Shown here one piece after another: positions 15,599-24,785 of a DNA stretch of 64,000 nucleotides. Every line of letters starts with the position of its first letter. Position 1 is the first letter of the stretch. The notes under the pieces were generated by a model that was not told the DNA's origin, did no database searches, and saw nothing but the letters and a program-made list of their open reading frames with translations. This DNA comes from Endobacter medicaginis (GTDB lineage Bacteria > Pseudomonadota > Alphaproteobacteria > Acetobacterales > Acetobacteraceae): contig NZ_JACHXV010000009.1 in assembly GCF_014192375.1 (NCBI RefSeq), forward strand, positions 1-64,000, written 5' to 3'. The translations under genes and the position numbers were made by a program.

Positions 15599-16102
15599 AT
15601 GAGCGACGGCAGGGAAGCGCTATACATCACGCGGTCCAGCGATGGCGCGCTCGTCCGCAGGCCGATGTCTCCGCATCTCCAGGTGTACAAGCTGCCCCTG
15701 GCCGGCAAGCTGTCGATCTCCAATCGCATGGCCAGCGTGGCACTGTCCTTCGGCACGCTGCTGATGGTGGTGTGGCTCGTGGCGGCGGCCTCCAGCCCCT
15801 ACGCCTTCGCCCTGGTGCAGTGGTTCATCGGCTCGCCGCTCGGCCTGCTGCTGGTGTTCGGCTGGTCGGTCGCACTGTGCTATCATTTCTTCGCCGGGCT
15901 GCGGCATCTGTTCTGGGATGCCGGTGTCGGCTACTCGATCCCGGCGATCCACCGCGGCAACTGGGTGACCATCGCGCTGACGCTGCTCTCGGTGGCGGCG
16001 ATCTGGCTGAGCGTGTTCGTGCTCTGGCCGACGCATGTCGCGCCCAACACACCGGGCCCGCAGGCCGAGGCACCCGCCCCGAACCCGGCTCCGGCCCAGT
16101 AA
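15599..16102 (+). CDS. sdhC: Succinate dehydrogenase cytochrome b556 subunit
   Basis: This 167-residue membrane anchor of complex II has the typical MSPHLQVYKLPLAGKLSISNR start of the SdhC family, three membrane helices (~45-65, ~78-100, ~117-140) and the haem-ligand region CYHFFAGLRHLFWD. With SdhD it binds haem b and ubiquinone. The C-terminal PAEAPAPNPAPAQ-like tail is proline/alanine-rich and probably unstructured. It begins the sdhCDAB operon; a GGGAGG lies somewhat far (12 bases) from the ATG. Confidence 0.95.
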   Translation: MSDGREALYITRSSDGALVRRPMSPHLQVYKLPLAGKLSISNRMASVALSFGTLLMVVWLVAAASSPYAFALVQWFIGSPLGLLLVFGWSVALCYHFFAGLRHLFWDAGVGYSIPAIHRGNWVTIALTLLSVAAIWLSVFVLWPTHVAPNTPGPQAEAPAPNPAPAQ

Positions 16103-16127
16103 CGCGCAGCGGCAGGAAAGCATCACG

Positions 16128-16577
16128 ATGAGCACCGACAAGCTGCATATCTCCACCATGCGCAGCCAGCTCGGCCGCGCCCGCGGCCTCGGCTCGGGCA
16201 AGGCCGGCACCGTCGAACACTGGAAGATCGAGCGGCTGACGGCGATCGGGCTGATCCCGCTGTCGATCTGGTTCGTGGTCTCGATGCTGCGCCTGCTCGG
16301 CGCGCCGCAGTTCATCGTCGTGCTGTGGGTCTCGGAGCCATGGAACACGGTGCTGCTGCTGGCACTGGTGGCGCTGACGTTCCACCACATGCAGCTCGGG
16401 CTGCAGGTGGTGATCGACGACTACGTGCACGGCCGCTTCACGCATTTCGCCGCCACCCTCGTCAACAAGGGGGCGGCAATCCTGCTCGGACTGTTCGCGG
16501 CGGTCGCGATCCTGAAGATGGCGTTCCTCGGCCCCGCCGTGGCCGCCGCCGTCGCCCACGCGCTGTCGGCACAGTGA
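16128..16577 (+). CDS. sdhD: Succinate dehydrogenase membrane anchor subunit
   Basis: This 149-residue protein starts MSTDKLHISTMRSQLGRARG and has three membrane helices. It carries HHMQLGLQVVIDDYVHG, the conserved SdhD segment around the haem-ligand histidine and quinone-site residues. It completes the complex II membrane domain with SdhC. ATG 16128 lies 25 bases after the sdhC stop, after AGGAAAG, and upstream in-frame starts overlap sdhC without similarity. It is in the sdhCDAB operon. Confidence 0.95.
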   Translation: MSTDKLHISTMRSQLGRARGLGSGKAGTVEHWKIERLTAIGLIPLSIWFVVSMLRLLGAPQFIVVLWVSEPWNTVLLLALVALTFHHMQLGLQVVIDDYVHGRFTHFAATLVNKGAAILLGLFAAVAILKMAFLGPAVAAAVAHALSAQ

Positions 16578-16591
16578 AGGCCTGATCGAGA

Positions 16592-18403
16592 ATGAACGCC
16601 ATCACCCTCCCCTCCTCGCGCGCCTACCAGATCGTCGATCACGCCTATGACGTGGTGGTGGTGGGTGCGGGCGGATCCGGCCTGCGCGCCACCCTCGGCA
16701 TGGTCGCAGCCGGCCTCAAGACCGCCTGCGTGACCAAGGTGTTTCCCACCCGCAGCCATACCGTCGCCGCCCAGGGCGGCATCGGCGCCTCGCTCGGCAA
16801 CATGGCCGAGGACAACTGGCGCTGGCACATGTACGACACCGTCAAGGGCTCCGACTGGCTCGGCGACCAGGACGCGATCGAATACATGTGCCGCGAGGCG
16901 GTGCCGGCGATCCATGAGCTGGAGCATTTCGGGGTGCCGTTCTCGCGCACCGAGGCCGGCAAGATCTACCAGCGGCCGTTCGGCGGCCACATGAGCAACT
17001 ATGGCGAGAAGCCGGTGCCGCGCGCCTGTGCGGCCGCCGACCGCACAGGCCATGCGATCCTGCATACGCTGTATCAGCAGAGCCTCAAGCACAACGCCGA
17101 GTTCTTCGTCGAATACTACGCGCTCGACCTGCTGATGGACGAGTCCGGCGCCTGCCGCGGGGTGATGGCGTGGAACCTCGAGGACGGCACCATGCACCGG
17201 TTCCGGGCGCATACGGTGGTGCTGGCGACGGGCGGCTATGGGCGCGCCTATCTGTCCTGCACCTCGGCCCACACCTGCACCGGCGATGGCGGCGGCATGG
17301 CGATGCGCGCCGGCATCCCGACCCAGGACATGGAGTTCGTGCAGTTCCATCCCACGGGGATCTTCCCCGCCGGCTGCCTGCTGACCGAGGGCTGCCGTGG
17401 CGAGGGCGGGTATCTGACCAATTCCGAGGGCGAGCGGTTCATGGAGCGCTATGCGCCCACCGCCAAGGACCTCGCCTCGCGCGACGTCGTCTCCCGCTCG
17501 ATGACCATCGAGATCAATGAAGGCCGTGGCTGTGGCTCCAAGAAGGACCACATCATGATGCATCTCGAGCATCTGGGTGCGGACCTGCTGCACGAGCGGC
17601 TGCCGGGCATTTCCGAGACCGCGCGGGTGTTCGCCGGCGTGGACGTGACCAAGGAGCCGGTGCCGGTGCTGCCGACCGTGCATTACAACATGGGCGGCAT
17701 TCCCACGAACTACCATGGCGAGGTGATCCGCCCGACCGCCGACAACCCCGATGCGATCGTGCCGGGGCTGATGGCGGTGGGTGAGGCGGCCTGCGTGTCG
17801 GTGCACGGGGCCAACCGTCTCGGCACCAACTCGCTGCTCGACCTCGTGGTGTTCGGTCGCGCCGCAGCCCACCGGGCCGCGGACGTGGTCAAGCCCGGCA
17901 CGCCGGTGCCGCCGCTGCCGGATCGCGCCGGCGAGGCCAGCCTCGACCGTCTCGACCGACTGCGCCACGCCTCGGGCGGCACGCGGGTCAGCGAGCTGCG
18001 CGATCGTCTCCAGCGCACCATGCAGAGCCACGCGGCGGTATTCCGCACCACCGACAGCCTCAACGAGGGTGTCGCGAAGATCGAGCAGCTCTGGACCGGT
18101 CTGCACGATGTGTCGATTTCGGACCGTTCGCTGATATGGAACTCGGACCTGATGGAAGGTCTGGAGTTCGACAACCTGATCGCCAATGGCACGGTGACGA
18201 TGGTCAGCGCCGCGGCGCGCCAGGAAAGCCGCGGCGCGCATGCGCAGGACGATTTCCCGGACCGCGACGACGCGAACTGGATGAAGCACAGCGTGTCCGC
18301 GCTTGGCGACGAGGGCCGCGTGGAACTCACCTACCGGCCGGTGCATCTCTACACCCTGACCGACGAGGTCGAGGTGTTTCCGCCCAAGAAACGCGTCTAT
18401 TGA
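16592..18403 (+). CDS. sdhA: Succinate dehydrogenase flavoprotein subunit
   Basis: This 603-residue catalytic subunit oxidises succinate to fumarate in the TCA cycle and feeds electrons to SdhB. It has the FAD dinucleotide fold [15 protein letters not shown], the flavin-attachment segment [17 protein letters not shown] with the covalent histidine, and the active-site regions HPTGI and REGC-equivalent [12 protein letters not shown]. Later come the [27 protein letters not shown] and C-terminal [11 protein letters not shown] segments. Length is normal. It starts 15 bases after sdhD. Confidence 0.98.
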   Translation: MNAITLPSSRAYQIVDHAYDVVVVGAGGSGLRATLGMVAAGLKTACVTKVFPTRSHTVAAQGGIGASLGNMAEDNWRWHMYDTVKGSDWLGDQDAIEYMCREAVPAIHELEHFGVPFSRTEAGKIYQRPFGGHMSNYGEKPVPRACAAADRTGHAILHTLYQQSLKHNAEFFVEYYALDLLMDESGACRGVMAWNLEDGTMHRFRAHTVVLATGGYGRAYLSCTSAHTCTGDGGGMAMRAGIPTQDMEFVQFHPTGIFPAGCLLTEGCRGEGGYLTNSEGERFMERYAPTAKDLASRDVVSRSMTIEINEGRGCGSKKDHIMMHLEHLGADLLHERLPGISETARVFAGVDVTKEPVPVLPTVHYNMGGIPTNYHGEVIRPTADNPDAIVPGLMAVGEAACVSVHGANRLGTNSLLDLVVFGRAAAHRAADVVKPGTPVPPLPDRAGEASLDRLDRLRHASGGTRVSELRDRLQRTMQSHAAVFRTTDSLNEGVAKIEQLWTGLHDVSISDRSLIWNSDLMEGLEFDNLIANGTVTMVSAAARQESRGAHAQDDFPDRDDANWMKHSVSALGDEGRVELTYRPVHLYTLTDEVEVFPPKKRVY

Positions 18404-18421
18404 GACCAGGGGAGCGGTATC

Positions 18422-19204
18422 ATGGTTGAATTCACCCTCCCGCGCGGCAGCAAGGTCGGCAAGGGACGTCATTTCCCCGCACCGAAAGGTGCGAAGCGGA
18501 CCAAGGTGTTCGAGATCTATCGCTGGAGCCCGGACGACGACAAGAATCCGGTGCTCGACACCTACGAGATCGATCTCGACCATGTCGGACCGATGGTGCT
18601 GGACGCGCTGATCCACATCAAGAACGACATCGACCCGACGCTGACCTTCCGCCGCTCCTGCCGCGAGGGCATCTGCGGGTCGTGCGCGATGAACATCGAC
18701 GGCACCAACACGCTGGCGTGCCTCAAGCCGACCGATGAGATCAGCGGCCGTGCGAAGGTCTATCCGCTGCCGCACATGCCGGTGGTCAAGGATCTGGTGC
18801 CGGATCTCAACGGTGCGTATGCGCAGTTGCGTTCGATCGAGCCGTGGCTGCAATCCGACACGCCGCCACCGCCGGATGGCGAGCGGTTGCAGAGCATCGA
18901 GGAGCGCCGCAAGCTGGACGGGATGTGGGAGTGCATCCTGTGCTTCTGCTGCACCACCTCCTGCCCGTCCTACTGGTGGAACGGCGACCGCTATCTCGGC
19001 CCGGCGACGTTGCTGGCCGCCTATCGCTTCATTGCCGACAGCCGCGACGAGGAGGCCGGCGCGCGTCTCGACGCGCTGGAGGATCCGCTGAAGCTGTATG
19101 CGTGCCGCACGATCATGAACTGCACGCAGACCTGCCCGAAGGGCCTCAATCCGGCCGAGGCGATTGGGAAGATCAAGCAGATGCAGCTCGAACGCAAAGG
19201 CTGA
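18422..19204 (+). CDS. sdhB: Succinate dehydrogenase iron-sulfur subunit
   Basis: This 260-residue protein carries three Fe-S clusters between FAD and quinone. The [2Fe-2S] ligands are in [16 protein letters not shown] and the downstream LAC, the [4Fe-4S] ligands in [16 protein letters not shown], and the [3Fe-4S] ligands in [17 protein letters not shown]. All cysteines are present. It follows sdhA by 18 bases with a GGGGAG ribosome site and ends the operon; GC-rich non-coding sequence follows to 19404. Confidence 0.98.
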   Translation: MVEFTLPRGSKVGKGRHFPAPKGAKRTKVFEIYRWSPDDDKNPVLDTYEIDLDHVGPMVLDALIHIKNDIDPTLTFRRSCREGICGSCAMNIDGTNTLACLKPTDEISGRAKVYPLPHMPVVKDLVPDLNGAYAQLRSIEPWLQSDTPPPPDGERLQSIEERRKLDGMWECILCFCCTTSCPSYWWNGDRYLGPATLLAAYRFIADSRDEEAGARLDALEDPLKLYACRTIMNCTQTCPKGLNPAEAIGKIKQMQLERKG

Positions 19205-19408
19205 GCCCCGAGGCGCCGTAAATCCGCCGTGGCGGCCACCCGACGGCGATCGCCTGCGCTTCGGTGCTCACGGCCATCAAGGCCGCTCCGCTCCGATGCT
19301 CGACGATCACCGCCGGGCGGTGCCGCTTCGCGTCACCTCTGACTCGCCACAACGGATTTCCGACACCTCAGCCCAGTGCTGCGAAGCAAACCGTTCAAAG
19401 TCTTTTTG

Positions 19409-19432
19409 CTTCTTTTTCTTCAGAAAAAGAAG
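19409..19432. repeat. CTTCTTTTTC hairpin, dispersed-type element
   Basis: CTTCTTTTTC-TTCA-GAAAAAGAAG is a perfect 10-bp stem with a 4-base loop, preceded by CAAAGTCTTTTTG. It is strikingly AT-rich in a GC-rich surrounding. Similar pyrimidine-rich hairpins are familiar intergenic repeats in acetic-acid-bacteria-type genomes (recollection, not checked). Its right arm ends in AGAAGG directly before the ATG at 19435, so it also contributes to that gene's ribosome site. Confidence 0.6.
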
Positions 19433-19434
19433 GT

Positions 19435-20121
19435 ATGAGCGCTGCCATGTTTGCCGGCGACCTGCGTATCGATCCGTCCGTCCCTGCCCGTCGACGGGCC
19501 TGGCGGGACAGTCTGTTCGTCGATCATGCGATCTTCCGCCTCGTCTGGACCAATGTCGCCGAAGTGGTGCCGGGGAAGATCTATCGGGCCAATCATCCCA
19601 CGCCGGCGCGTCTGGCGCGGCTGGCGCGTCGTCTCGGGCTGCGCACGCTGGTCAATCTGCGCGGGCATCGGCAGTGCGGTTCGGATGCGCTGAGCCGGGC
19701 GGCGGCGGAGCGGCTGGGGCTGGTGCATATCGACATGGCGTTCGAGAGCCGCGGCGCGCCGCATCGCGAACGCATCCTGCGGTTTGCCGACCACTATCGC
19801 AGCCTCGCCTTTCCGATGCTGATGCATTGCAAGTCGGGCGCGGACCGGGCCGGTCTGGCGTCGGGGCTGGTGGTGATGTTCGAAGGCGGCACCGCAGAGG
19901 CGGCGCTGTCCCAGCTCTCGTGGCGCTACGGCCATTTCTCGCGCTCGCGCACCGGCATCCTGGACGCGTTCTTCCGCCGCTACCGCGACACCGCCGAGGG
20001 CCGGTTGCCGTTTCTGGACTGGGTGGCCACGGAATATGATGAAGCGGCACTCAAACGCGACTTCGTCGCCGCCGGCGGCCTGTCCAACTTCGTCACCGAC
20101 ACCGTCCTGCGCCGCGAGTAG
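19435..20121 (+). CDS. Tyrosine/dual-specificity phosphatase-like protein
   Basis: This 228-residue protein has the phosphatase signature HCKSGADRAGLAS (HCx5R loop) at ~residues 128-140, preceded by GLRTLVNLRGHR and a general-acid region. It is therefore a protein-tyrosine-phosphatase-fold enzyme with an intact catalytic Cys and Arg. The substrate is unknown; related bacterial proteins act on phosphoproteins or phosphoinositide-like lipids. ATG 19435 was chosen over an upstream start at 19264 because the extension crosses the hairpin repeat, and AAGAAGG precedes it. It stands alone after sdhB. Confidence 0.8.
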   Translation: MSAAMFAGDLRIDPSVPARRRAWRDSLFVDHAIFRLVWTNVAEVVPGKIYRANHPTPARLARLARRLGLRTLVNLRGHRQCGSDALSRAAAERLGLVHIDMAFESRGAPHRERILRFADHYRSLAFPMLMHCKSGADRAGLASGLVVMFEGGTAEAALSQLSWRYGHFSRSRTGILDAFFRRYRDTAEGRLPFLDWVATEYDEAALKRDFVAAGGLSNFVTDTVLRRE

Positions 20122-20265
20122 CATAAAGCTCCCGCTGCCGCCGATTGCGTCTGGAATGGTCAGATGGCGCGAGGCTTCCGAACACCGAAGTGGAGCGGCC
20201 TGCGGGCCGTGAGCTCCGGCGCGCAGGAAACGCGCGCCAGATGGCCGTTCCAGGCGCAATCCTGC

Positions 20266-20766
20266 CTAACCGGCGATGCCTTTGACGAGGGCGATCACAT
20301 GCTGCCGCATGGCCGGATCGGCAATGCGGGCGAAGGAGGCGAGCAACTCGCCGGTTTCGGCAGCCCCTGCGTGCTGGGCGTTGGACGGGCCGCCGAAGGC
20401 CTGCTGGCTCTCGGCAAAACCGCGGGTCACGCGCGTGGAGGCAAGAGAGGCAAGCGAGGCCGCGTAGCCGGCACCGTAACGCGCGCCACCGAGCTCGGGG
20501 TCGAGATCGTCGTAGAAGAACCCGACCGGGACATCGAGCACGCGAGCGATGTCGAACAGGCGGGAGGCGCTGACCCGATTGACGCCGCGCTCGTATTTCT
20601 GGACCTGCTGGAAGGTCAGCCCAAGCGCCTCGCCGAGACGCTCCTGCGACATGCCGAGCAGCATGCGGCGGAGCTTGATGCGATTGCCGACATGAACGTC
20701 CACCGCACCCGCGCGCGGGCCACGGCTGTTGCTTTCCTCGCCGCCATTTTCGGAAAGCTGCGCCAT
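20266..20766 (-). CDS. XRE-family regulator, PraR/PhrR-like
   Basis: This 166-residue protein has a central helix-turn-helix of the alphaproteobacterial PraR/PhrR type: VGNRIKLRRMLLGMSQERLG, then LGLTFQQVQKYERGVNRVSASRLF and VPVGFFYDDL. PraR represses surface-attachment and quorum-sensing genes in rhizobia; a similar regulatory role here is inferred. The position directly downstream of lnt on the same strand matches the conserved alphaproteobacterial lnt-phrR order. The start at 20766 (MAQLSENGG) was preferred to 20793. A promoter-like sequence lies at 20850-20878. Confidence 0.85.
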   Translation of the reverse strand: MAQLSENGGEESNSRGPRAGAVDVHVGNRIKLRRMLLGMSQERLGEALGLTFQQVQKYERGVNRVSASRLFDIARVLDVPVGFFYDDLDPELGGARYGAGYAASLASLASTRVTRGFAESQQAFGGPSNAQHAGAAETGELLASFARIADPAMRQHVIALVKGIAG

Positions 20767-20849
20767 CCAAACTCCGATCCATGATGGGGCCATGCGGCGC
20801 CGTTCAAGGCTGGCCGGCGATGGTACCGCACAGCCATCAGTTAGATCAG

Positions 20850-20878
20850 AGTTAACGGCGCAACCATTAGGTTGTCAA
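20850..20878 (-). promoter_or_regulatory. Putative promoter of the PraR-like gene
   Basis: On the minus strand a TTGACA -35 (20873-20878) is followed after 17 bases by TTAACT (20850-20855), a weak -10. On the plus strand the same bases contain TTAG-N7-TTAA (20841-20855), one mismatch from a CtrA full site, and CAACC-ATTA-GGTTG (20861-20874), which could be an autoregulatory operator. Confidence 0.45.
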
Positions 20879-20916
20879 GTTTTTGAGACAACTTTCTGAA
20901 CTGGATTTTGCATCGC

Positions 20917-22470
20917 TCAACAATCACCCGGTCGGTGTGGGCCGCCGCGGCCGATTCTGACCAGACCGAGGGCGATGCACAGCACGGCAAGACCGAGCGG
21001 GATGCGCAGCCCGAACCGCGCGAACAGGGTCGGCGGCAGCGCGGGCGGCAGCGGGGCGACGAGGGTTCCGGCGACACCCCAGCCCAGCCGGGCGGTCTGG
21101 CGGCCATAGGCGTCGAACACCGCCGAGATCCCGGTATTGGCGTCCCGGGCCAGCGGCAGGCCCTCCTCGACGGCGCGCATGCGTGCGCTGGCGAGATGCT
21201 GGCGCGGACCGGCCGAATCGCCATACCAGGCATCGTTGGTCAGGTTGAGCAGCCAGGCCGGACGATCCCCTGGCTGGGTCACGGCGCCAGGGAAGATGAC
21301 CTCGTAGCAGACCAGTGGCCCGACCGGCGGAATGCCCGGCAGATCGAGCGTCCGCGGGCCGGGGCCAGCGGCGAAGCCGCCGCCGGGAACGATCTGCACC
21401 GGCAACCCGCGCGGCTGATACTCCCCGAACGGGACCAGATGTGCCTTGTCGTAGATGCCGCTCACGTTGCCGTCGGAATCGAGGGCGATCACCGAGTTCC
21501 GCGGCCTGTCATGGTCGTCGAAGCGCACCGAACCGATCAGCATCGCCCGCGCCCCGCGTGCTGCCTCCGCGATCATGAAGCGGGCCCGCGAATCGGTGTC
21601 CAGCAGGCCGGGGAAGGCGGTCTCAGGCCAGGCCACGATGACCGGGCCATGGACCGCAGGCAGACCGGCCATCGCCCGGCGGGTGAGATCCAGGTAGTGG
21701 CGGAAGATGCCGACCATCGCGGTGCGGTCGAGCTTGGCACTCTCACCGATATTGCCCTGCACCAGCACCATGAGCGGCGCGGAGCCGCCGGCCGGCCGCT
21801 CGGCGGACAGCCGCCAGGTGCCGGCGCCGGCCCAGAGCAGCCCGACCGCGGCCATCGCGGCCAGGCCGCGCCATCTGAGCAGCGGCAGGCAGGCCAGCAG
21901 CACGGTCACGAGGCTGAGGCCGTCAGTGCCGATCCAGGCGGCGGGCTGGATCATGACGTCGCCGGCCCGTCCCGGCCATTCCCATGTGCTGCCGAGCAGG
22001 TTCCACGGAAAGCCGGTGAAGATCACGCCGCGGACCAGATCGGCGAGCCCCCAGACCCCGCCGAACACCAGGATGTGGACCAGACCCGATGGCGTGCGCA
22101 GGCTGGCGACGGCGAGACAGGGCAGCATGACCGCGATCGCCAGCGGTACCGCCGCCAGCGGCGAGGCGAAGGGCACCAGCCACCAGAACTGGTCGGCGCG
22201 CAGCAGGATGGCGTTGGTGAGCCAGTAGAGCCCGGCCGTGTTGAGGCCCATGCCGAACCAGAACCCGCATCGCGCGGCGCGCACCAGTCGGGCGCGCAGG
22301 CTCGGCTCGTCCTCGCCCCTGACCAGCAGCAGCAACAGCGGCAGAGCCAGCCCCAGCACCGGCACCGCATGGACCGGCGGCAAAGCAAGGGCGGACACCG
22401 CCCCGGCCAGCAGCGCGACCCCATCGGCGCGCCAGCCACGCAGCCGCGCCAGAACGGGCACAGGCGTCAT
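20917..22470 (-). CDS. lnt: Apolipoprotein N-acyltransferase
   Basis: This 517-residue inner-membrane enzyme adds the third acyl chain to lipoproteins. The N-terminal half has about six membrane helices; the second half is a nitrilase-type periplasmic domain. Catalytic residues are visible: E283 in AWPETAFP, K342 in YDKAHLVPFGEY and C388 in VCYEVIFP. A final membrane helix closes the protein. The ATG at 22470 directly follows a GTG that could also initiate. It lies between olsB (19-base gap) and the PraR-like gene, in a conserved housekeeping block. Confidence 0.95.
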   Translation of the reverse strand: MTPVPVLARLRGWRADGVALLAGAVSALALPPVHAVPVLGLALPLLLLLVRGEDEPSLRARLVRAARCGFWFGMGLNTAGLYWLTNAILLRADQFWWLVPFASPLAAVPLAIAVMLPCLAVASLRTPSGLVHILVFGGVWGLADLVRGVIFTGFPWNLLGSTWEWPGRAGDVMIQPAAWIGTDGLSLVTVLLACLPLLRWRGLAAMAAVGLLWAGAGTWRLSAERPAGGSAPLMVLVQGNIGESAKLDRTAMVGIFRHYLDLTRRAMAGLPAVHGPVIVAWPETAFPGLLDTDSRARFMIAEAARGARAMLIGSVRFDDHDRPRNSVIALDSDGNVSGIYDKAHLVPFGEYQPRGLPVQIVPGGGFAAGPGPRTLDLPGIPPVGPLVCYEVIFPGAVTQPGDRPAWLLNLTNDAWYGDSAGPRQHLASARMRAVEEGLPLARDANTGISAVFDAYGRQTARLGWGVAGTLVAPLPPALPPTLFARFGLRIPLGLAVLCIALGLVRIGRGGPHRPGDC

Positions 22471-22489
22471 CACGCAGGAGGCCGGTGGT

Positions 22490-23404
22490 TCAGCCGAGCG
22501 CGTCGCGGAGCTGCCGCTCGTAATGACGGTAGTATTTGTCGGTGATGAGGTCGGTCTTGACCACCACGGCGACGTCGGTGGTGTTGAACTGCGGATCCAC
22601 CACCGCGCCGTCGCCGACGAAACCGCCGAGGCGCAGATAGCCCTTGATCAGCGGCGGCAGGGACTGCATCGCGCGCTGGGCGTCGAAGGTCCCGAACTCG
22701 AGCCGGTTCATCTCCACGAACCGGCCCGGAACGGCGCGCAGGCGCAGCCCCGGCGGGGCGAGATGGGCATGGTAGAGGTAGGAGAGCTGCACCGCCAGCG
22801 CGTCCGGATCGGTGCCGGGCAGGCTGGCGCAGCCGAACATCACGTCGATGCGGTGGCGGAAGACATAGGCCGCGACCCCGCGCCACATGAGCTGCATCGC
22901 CGCGCGGCCGCGATAGGTGGGATCGATGCAGGAGCGGCCGAGCTCGAGGATTTGGCTGGAAAACTCGGTGATCTGGCCGATATCGTATTCGCCGGCGGTG
23001 TAGAACCGGCCGACCTGGTCGGCGGCGGATTTGCGCAGCAGCCGATAGGTGCCGACGATCCCCTTCGGGCCGCTGCCGCGCTCGTGGTCGATGACCAGCA
23101 GATGATCGGCGACCTCGTCGAACTCGTCGAAATCCCGATGCTGGGCGGCCATCGACCCGCTCGGCTGGGCGCCCATGTCCTCGTAGAACACCTTGTAGCG
23201 CAACGCCTGGGCGGCGCGCAGCTCGGCTTTGGAGGCGGCGATGCGGACGCCGAGCTGGCCGACACGCAGCTCGCCGAACCCCGGACCGAGGCCGCCGGTC
23301 TCGAGCTCGGGCGCCGGCTCGGCGCCGAGCTCGGCAGGAGGTCGGAACCCGGCTCCCTTGCGCAGCGGCGCGGGCGGAACCCCGATCTTGCGGGTGACGG
23401 TCAT
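22490..23404 (-). CDS. olsB: Ornithine N-acyltransferase-like (OlsB) GNAT protein
   Basis: This 304-residue member of the OlsB/hemolysin-like GNAT family transfers 3-hydroxyacyl from ACP to ornithine, the first step of ornithine lipid synthesis. Diagnostic parts are RYKVFYEDMGAQ, DHLLVID, GTYRLLRKSAA, FYTAGEYDI, LELGRSCIDPTYRGRAAMQL and FGCASLPGTDP. ATG 23404 begins the conserved part. No olsA is adjacent, so the O-acyltransferase must be elsewhere. It sits one base from fur, in the place where many alphaproteobacteria carry miaB-phoH-ybeY-corC. Confidence 0.85.
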   Translation of the reverse strand: MTVTRKIGVPPAPLRKGAGFRPPAELGAEPAPELETGGLGPGFGELRVGQLGVRIAASKAELRAAQALRYKVFYEDMGAQPSGSMAAQHRDFDEFDEVADHLLVIDHERGSGPKGIVGTYRLLRKSAADQVGRFYTAGEYDIGQITEFSSQILELGRSCIDPTYRGRAAMQLMWRGVAAYVFRHRIDVMFGCASLPGTDPDALAVQLSYLYHAHLAPPGLRLRAVPGRFVEMNRLEFGTFDAQRAMQSLPPLIKGYLRLGGFVGDGAVVDPQFNTTDVAVVVKTDLITDKYYRHYERQLRDALG

Positions 23405-23405
23405 C

Positions 23406-24047
23406 TCAACGCGCTCCCGTGATCCGCGGCCCTGAAGCTCGTCCGATGGCGTGCGGTCGGCCGACGCTGTCGGCCTGGGTCGTGGTCGGGTGAGACAGCG
23501 TCTTGTTCCTCGTCTGGCTGCCGGAGGCGGCGGTCGGCGGGTCGGCCTGCGTGTCGTCGTCACGATGGTGGGAATGGGGTTCGTCGTCGGCGAGGTCCGC
23601 CTGCGCCTGCCCCGCCTTGCGGCCGAACAGTTCGAGGCGATGCGAGACGAGGTCGAAGCCGAGGCGGGCAGCGATCTCGCGCATCAGCGCCTCGGTGCGC
23701 CGATCCTCGAACTCGATCACCCTGCCGGTATCGACGTCGATCAGATGGTAGTGCCTGCCGTGCTCCGTCGCTTCGTAGCGGGCACGGCCGCCACCGAAAT
23801 CACGCCGCTCGAGAATGCCCTTCTCCTCGAACAGGCGCACGGTTCTATACACCGTGGCGATCGAGATATGCGAGTCGAGTTGCGTCGCGCGGCGATACAG
23901 CTCCTCGACATCGGGATGGTCCTCGGCCTCGGACAGCACCCGGGCGATGACGCGGCGCTGCCCGGTCATCTTCAGTCCGCGTTCGATACACAGACGCTCG
24001 ATTCGAGTCGTCTCGCCCCTGCGCTCAGCGATCCGGTCAGCAGCCAT
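23406..24047 (-). CDS. fur: Ferric uptake regulator family protein
   Basis: This 213-residue regulator has the Fur winged helix (LKMTGQRRVIARVLSEAEDH, then ISIATVYRTVRLFEEKGILE) and the metal-site region EHGRHYHLIDVDTG. The C-terminal C-x-x-C zinc site of E. coli Fur is absent, as in many alphaproteobacterial Fur proteins. An unusual ~65-residue tail rich in H/D/T (DDEPHSHHRDDDTQ) follows the Fur domain, longer than usual. Start 24047 (MAADRIAERRG) was preferred to 24107. It probably controls iron or manganese genes; a Fur box stands before the siderophore synthetase gene at 33597. Confidence 0.9.
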   Translation of the reverse strand: MAADRIAERRGETTRIERLCIERGLKMTGQRRVIARVLSEAEDHPDVEELYRRATQLDSHISIATVYRTVRLFEEKGILERRDFGGGRARYEATEHGRHYHLIDVDTGRVIEFEDRRTEALMREIAARLGFDLVSHRLELFGRKAGQAQADLADDEPHSHHRDDDTQADPPTAASGSQTRNKTLSHPTTTQADSVGRPHAIGRASGPRITGAR

Positions 24048-24060
24048 GCATGCGGCGTAG

Positions 24061-24088
24061 CCGATTGGCCGGGCGATTGTCCAATCGG
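24061..24088. promoter_or_regulatory. Inverted repeat between fur and the TusA-like gene
   Basis: CCGATTGG (24061-24068) and CCAATCGG (24081-24088) are exact reverse complements 12 bases apart, midway in the 89-base gap between the divergent starts at 24047 and 24137. It is a candidate shared operator and does not match a classical Fur box. Confidence 0.4.
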
Positions 24089-24136
24089 ATGCGAAATCGT
24101 CGCGCAACTGGGCAGTGCCGTGGCAGGATGCAGCGC

Positions 24137-24382
24137 ATGGACCCGCTGCTCGACCTGACCGCCGAACGCTGCCCGATGACCTTCGTGCGCGTCCGCCTGG
24201 CCCTCGATTCGCTGCCCGCGCCGGCGACGCTGCATGTACGGCTGCGCGATCCCCAGGCGGTCGGCAACGTCACCCGCAGCGCCACCGCGCTCGGCTGCAC
24301 GGTCTCGGCAGCCGCACCGCGGGACGATGGCGACGCCGTCCTGACCATCCGCAAGCCGATCAGCAGCCGGCAGACAGGCTGA
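24137..24382 (+). CDS. TusA/SirA-family sulfur carrier protein
   Basis: This 81-residue protein of the TusA fold begins MDPLLDLTAERCPMTFVRVR. The family Cys is present in a CPMT motif instead of CPxP, a common variant in alphaproteobacteria. It probably accepts persulfide sulfur from a desulfurase and relays it for thio-modification or cofactor synthesis. The start at 24137 follows GGCAGGA; ATG 24128 is an alternative. It is divergent from fur, and its last 23 bases overlap the end of rimI head-on. Confidence 0.75.
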   Translation: MDPLLDLTAERCPMTFVRVRLALDSLPAPATLHVRLRDPQAVGNVTRSATALGCTVSAAAPRDDGDAVLTIRKPISSRQTG

Positions 24383-24785
24383 GCACCATCACCAGCGCAT
24401 CGTCTCCATCGGGGTAATAGCGACGGCGACGGCCGACCTCGACGAAGCCGCAGCCCCTGTAGAGCGCGATCGCCGGCCCGTTCCCCGCCGCGACCTCGAT
24501 GAACAGCCGCGCCGCCCCGGCCGCCAGCGCCCCGGCGGCGGCCTGTCGCAACAGCGCGCCCCCCCTGCCCTGCCGGCGCGCCTCCGGCACCACGCCGAGC
24601 GTGAGGATTTCCGCCTCGTCCGCGGCGATTCGGAGCAGGACCAGCCCGGTCTCATCATGCGAGACAACACAACCTGGGGTTGCAATGAGTTTCCGGAGCG
24701 AATCCGCGCCCCAGGCCTCGGGAGGCGGAAAGCAGCGCGCATGCAGCCCGGCCAGATGCAGGGCCAGCGCCGCGGGGGTCGTCAT
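24360..24785 (-). CDS. rimI: Ribosomal protein S18 alanine N-acetyltransferase
   Basis: This 141-residue GNAT protein has the acetyl-CoA loop VPEARRQGRGGALLRQAAA and the RimI-type end ALYRGCGFVEVGRRRRYYPDGDDALVM. It acetylates the N-terminal alanine of ribosomal protein S18. Its start overlaps the stop of tsaB by four bases (translational coupling), the conserved tsaB-rimI pairing. It is slightly short at the N-terminus but complete in motifs. Confidence 0.9.
   Translation of the reverse strand: MTTPAALALHLAGLHARCFPPPEAWGADSLRKLIATPGCVVSHDETGLVLLRIAADEAEILTLGVVPEARRQGRGGALLRQAAAGALAAGAARLFIEVAAGNGPAIALYRGCGFVEVGRRRRYYPDGDDALVMVLSLSAGC

Noticed and set aside
16421-18853. 810-codon minus-strand open frame opposite sdhD-sdhA-sdhB
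   Set aside because: Antisense artefact of high-GC coding sequence; no recognisable protein features and the sdh genes are certain.
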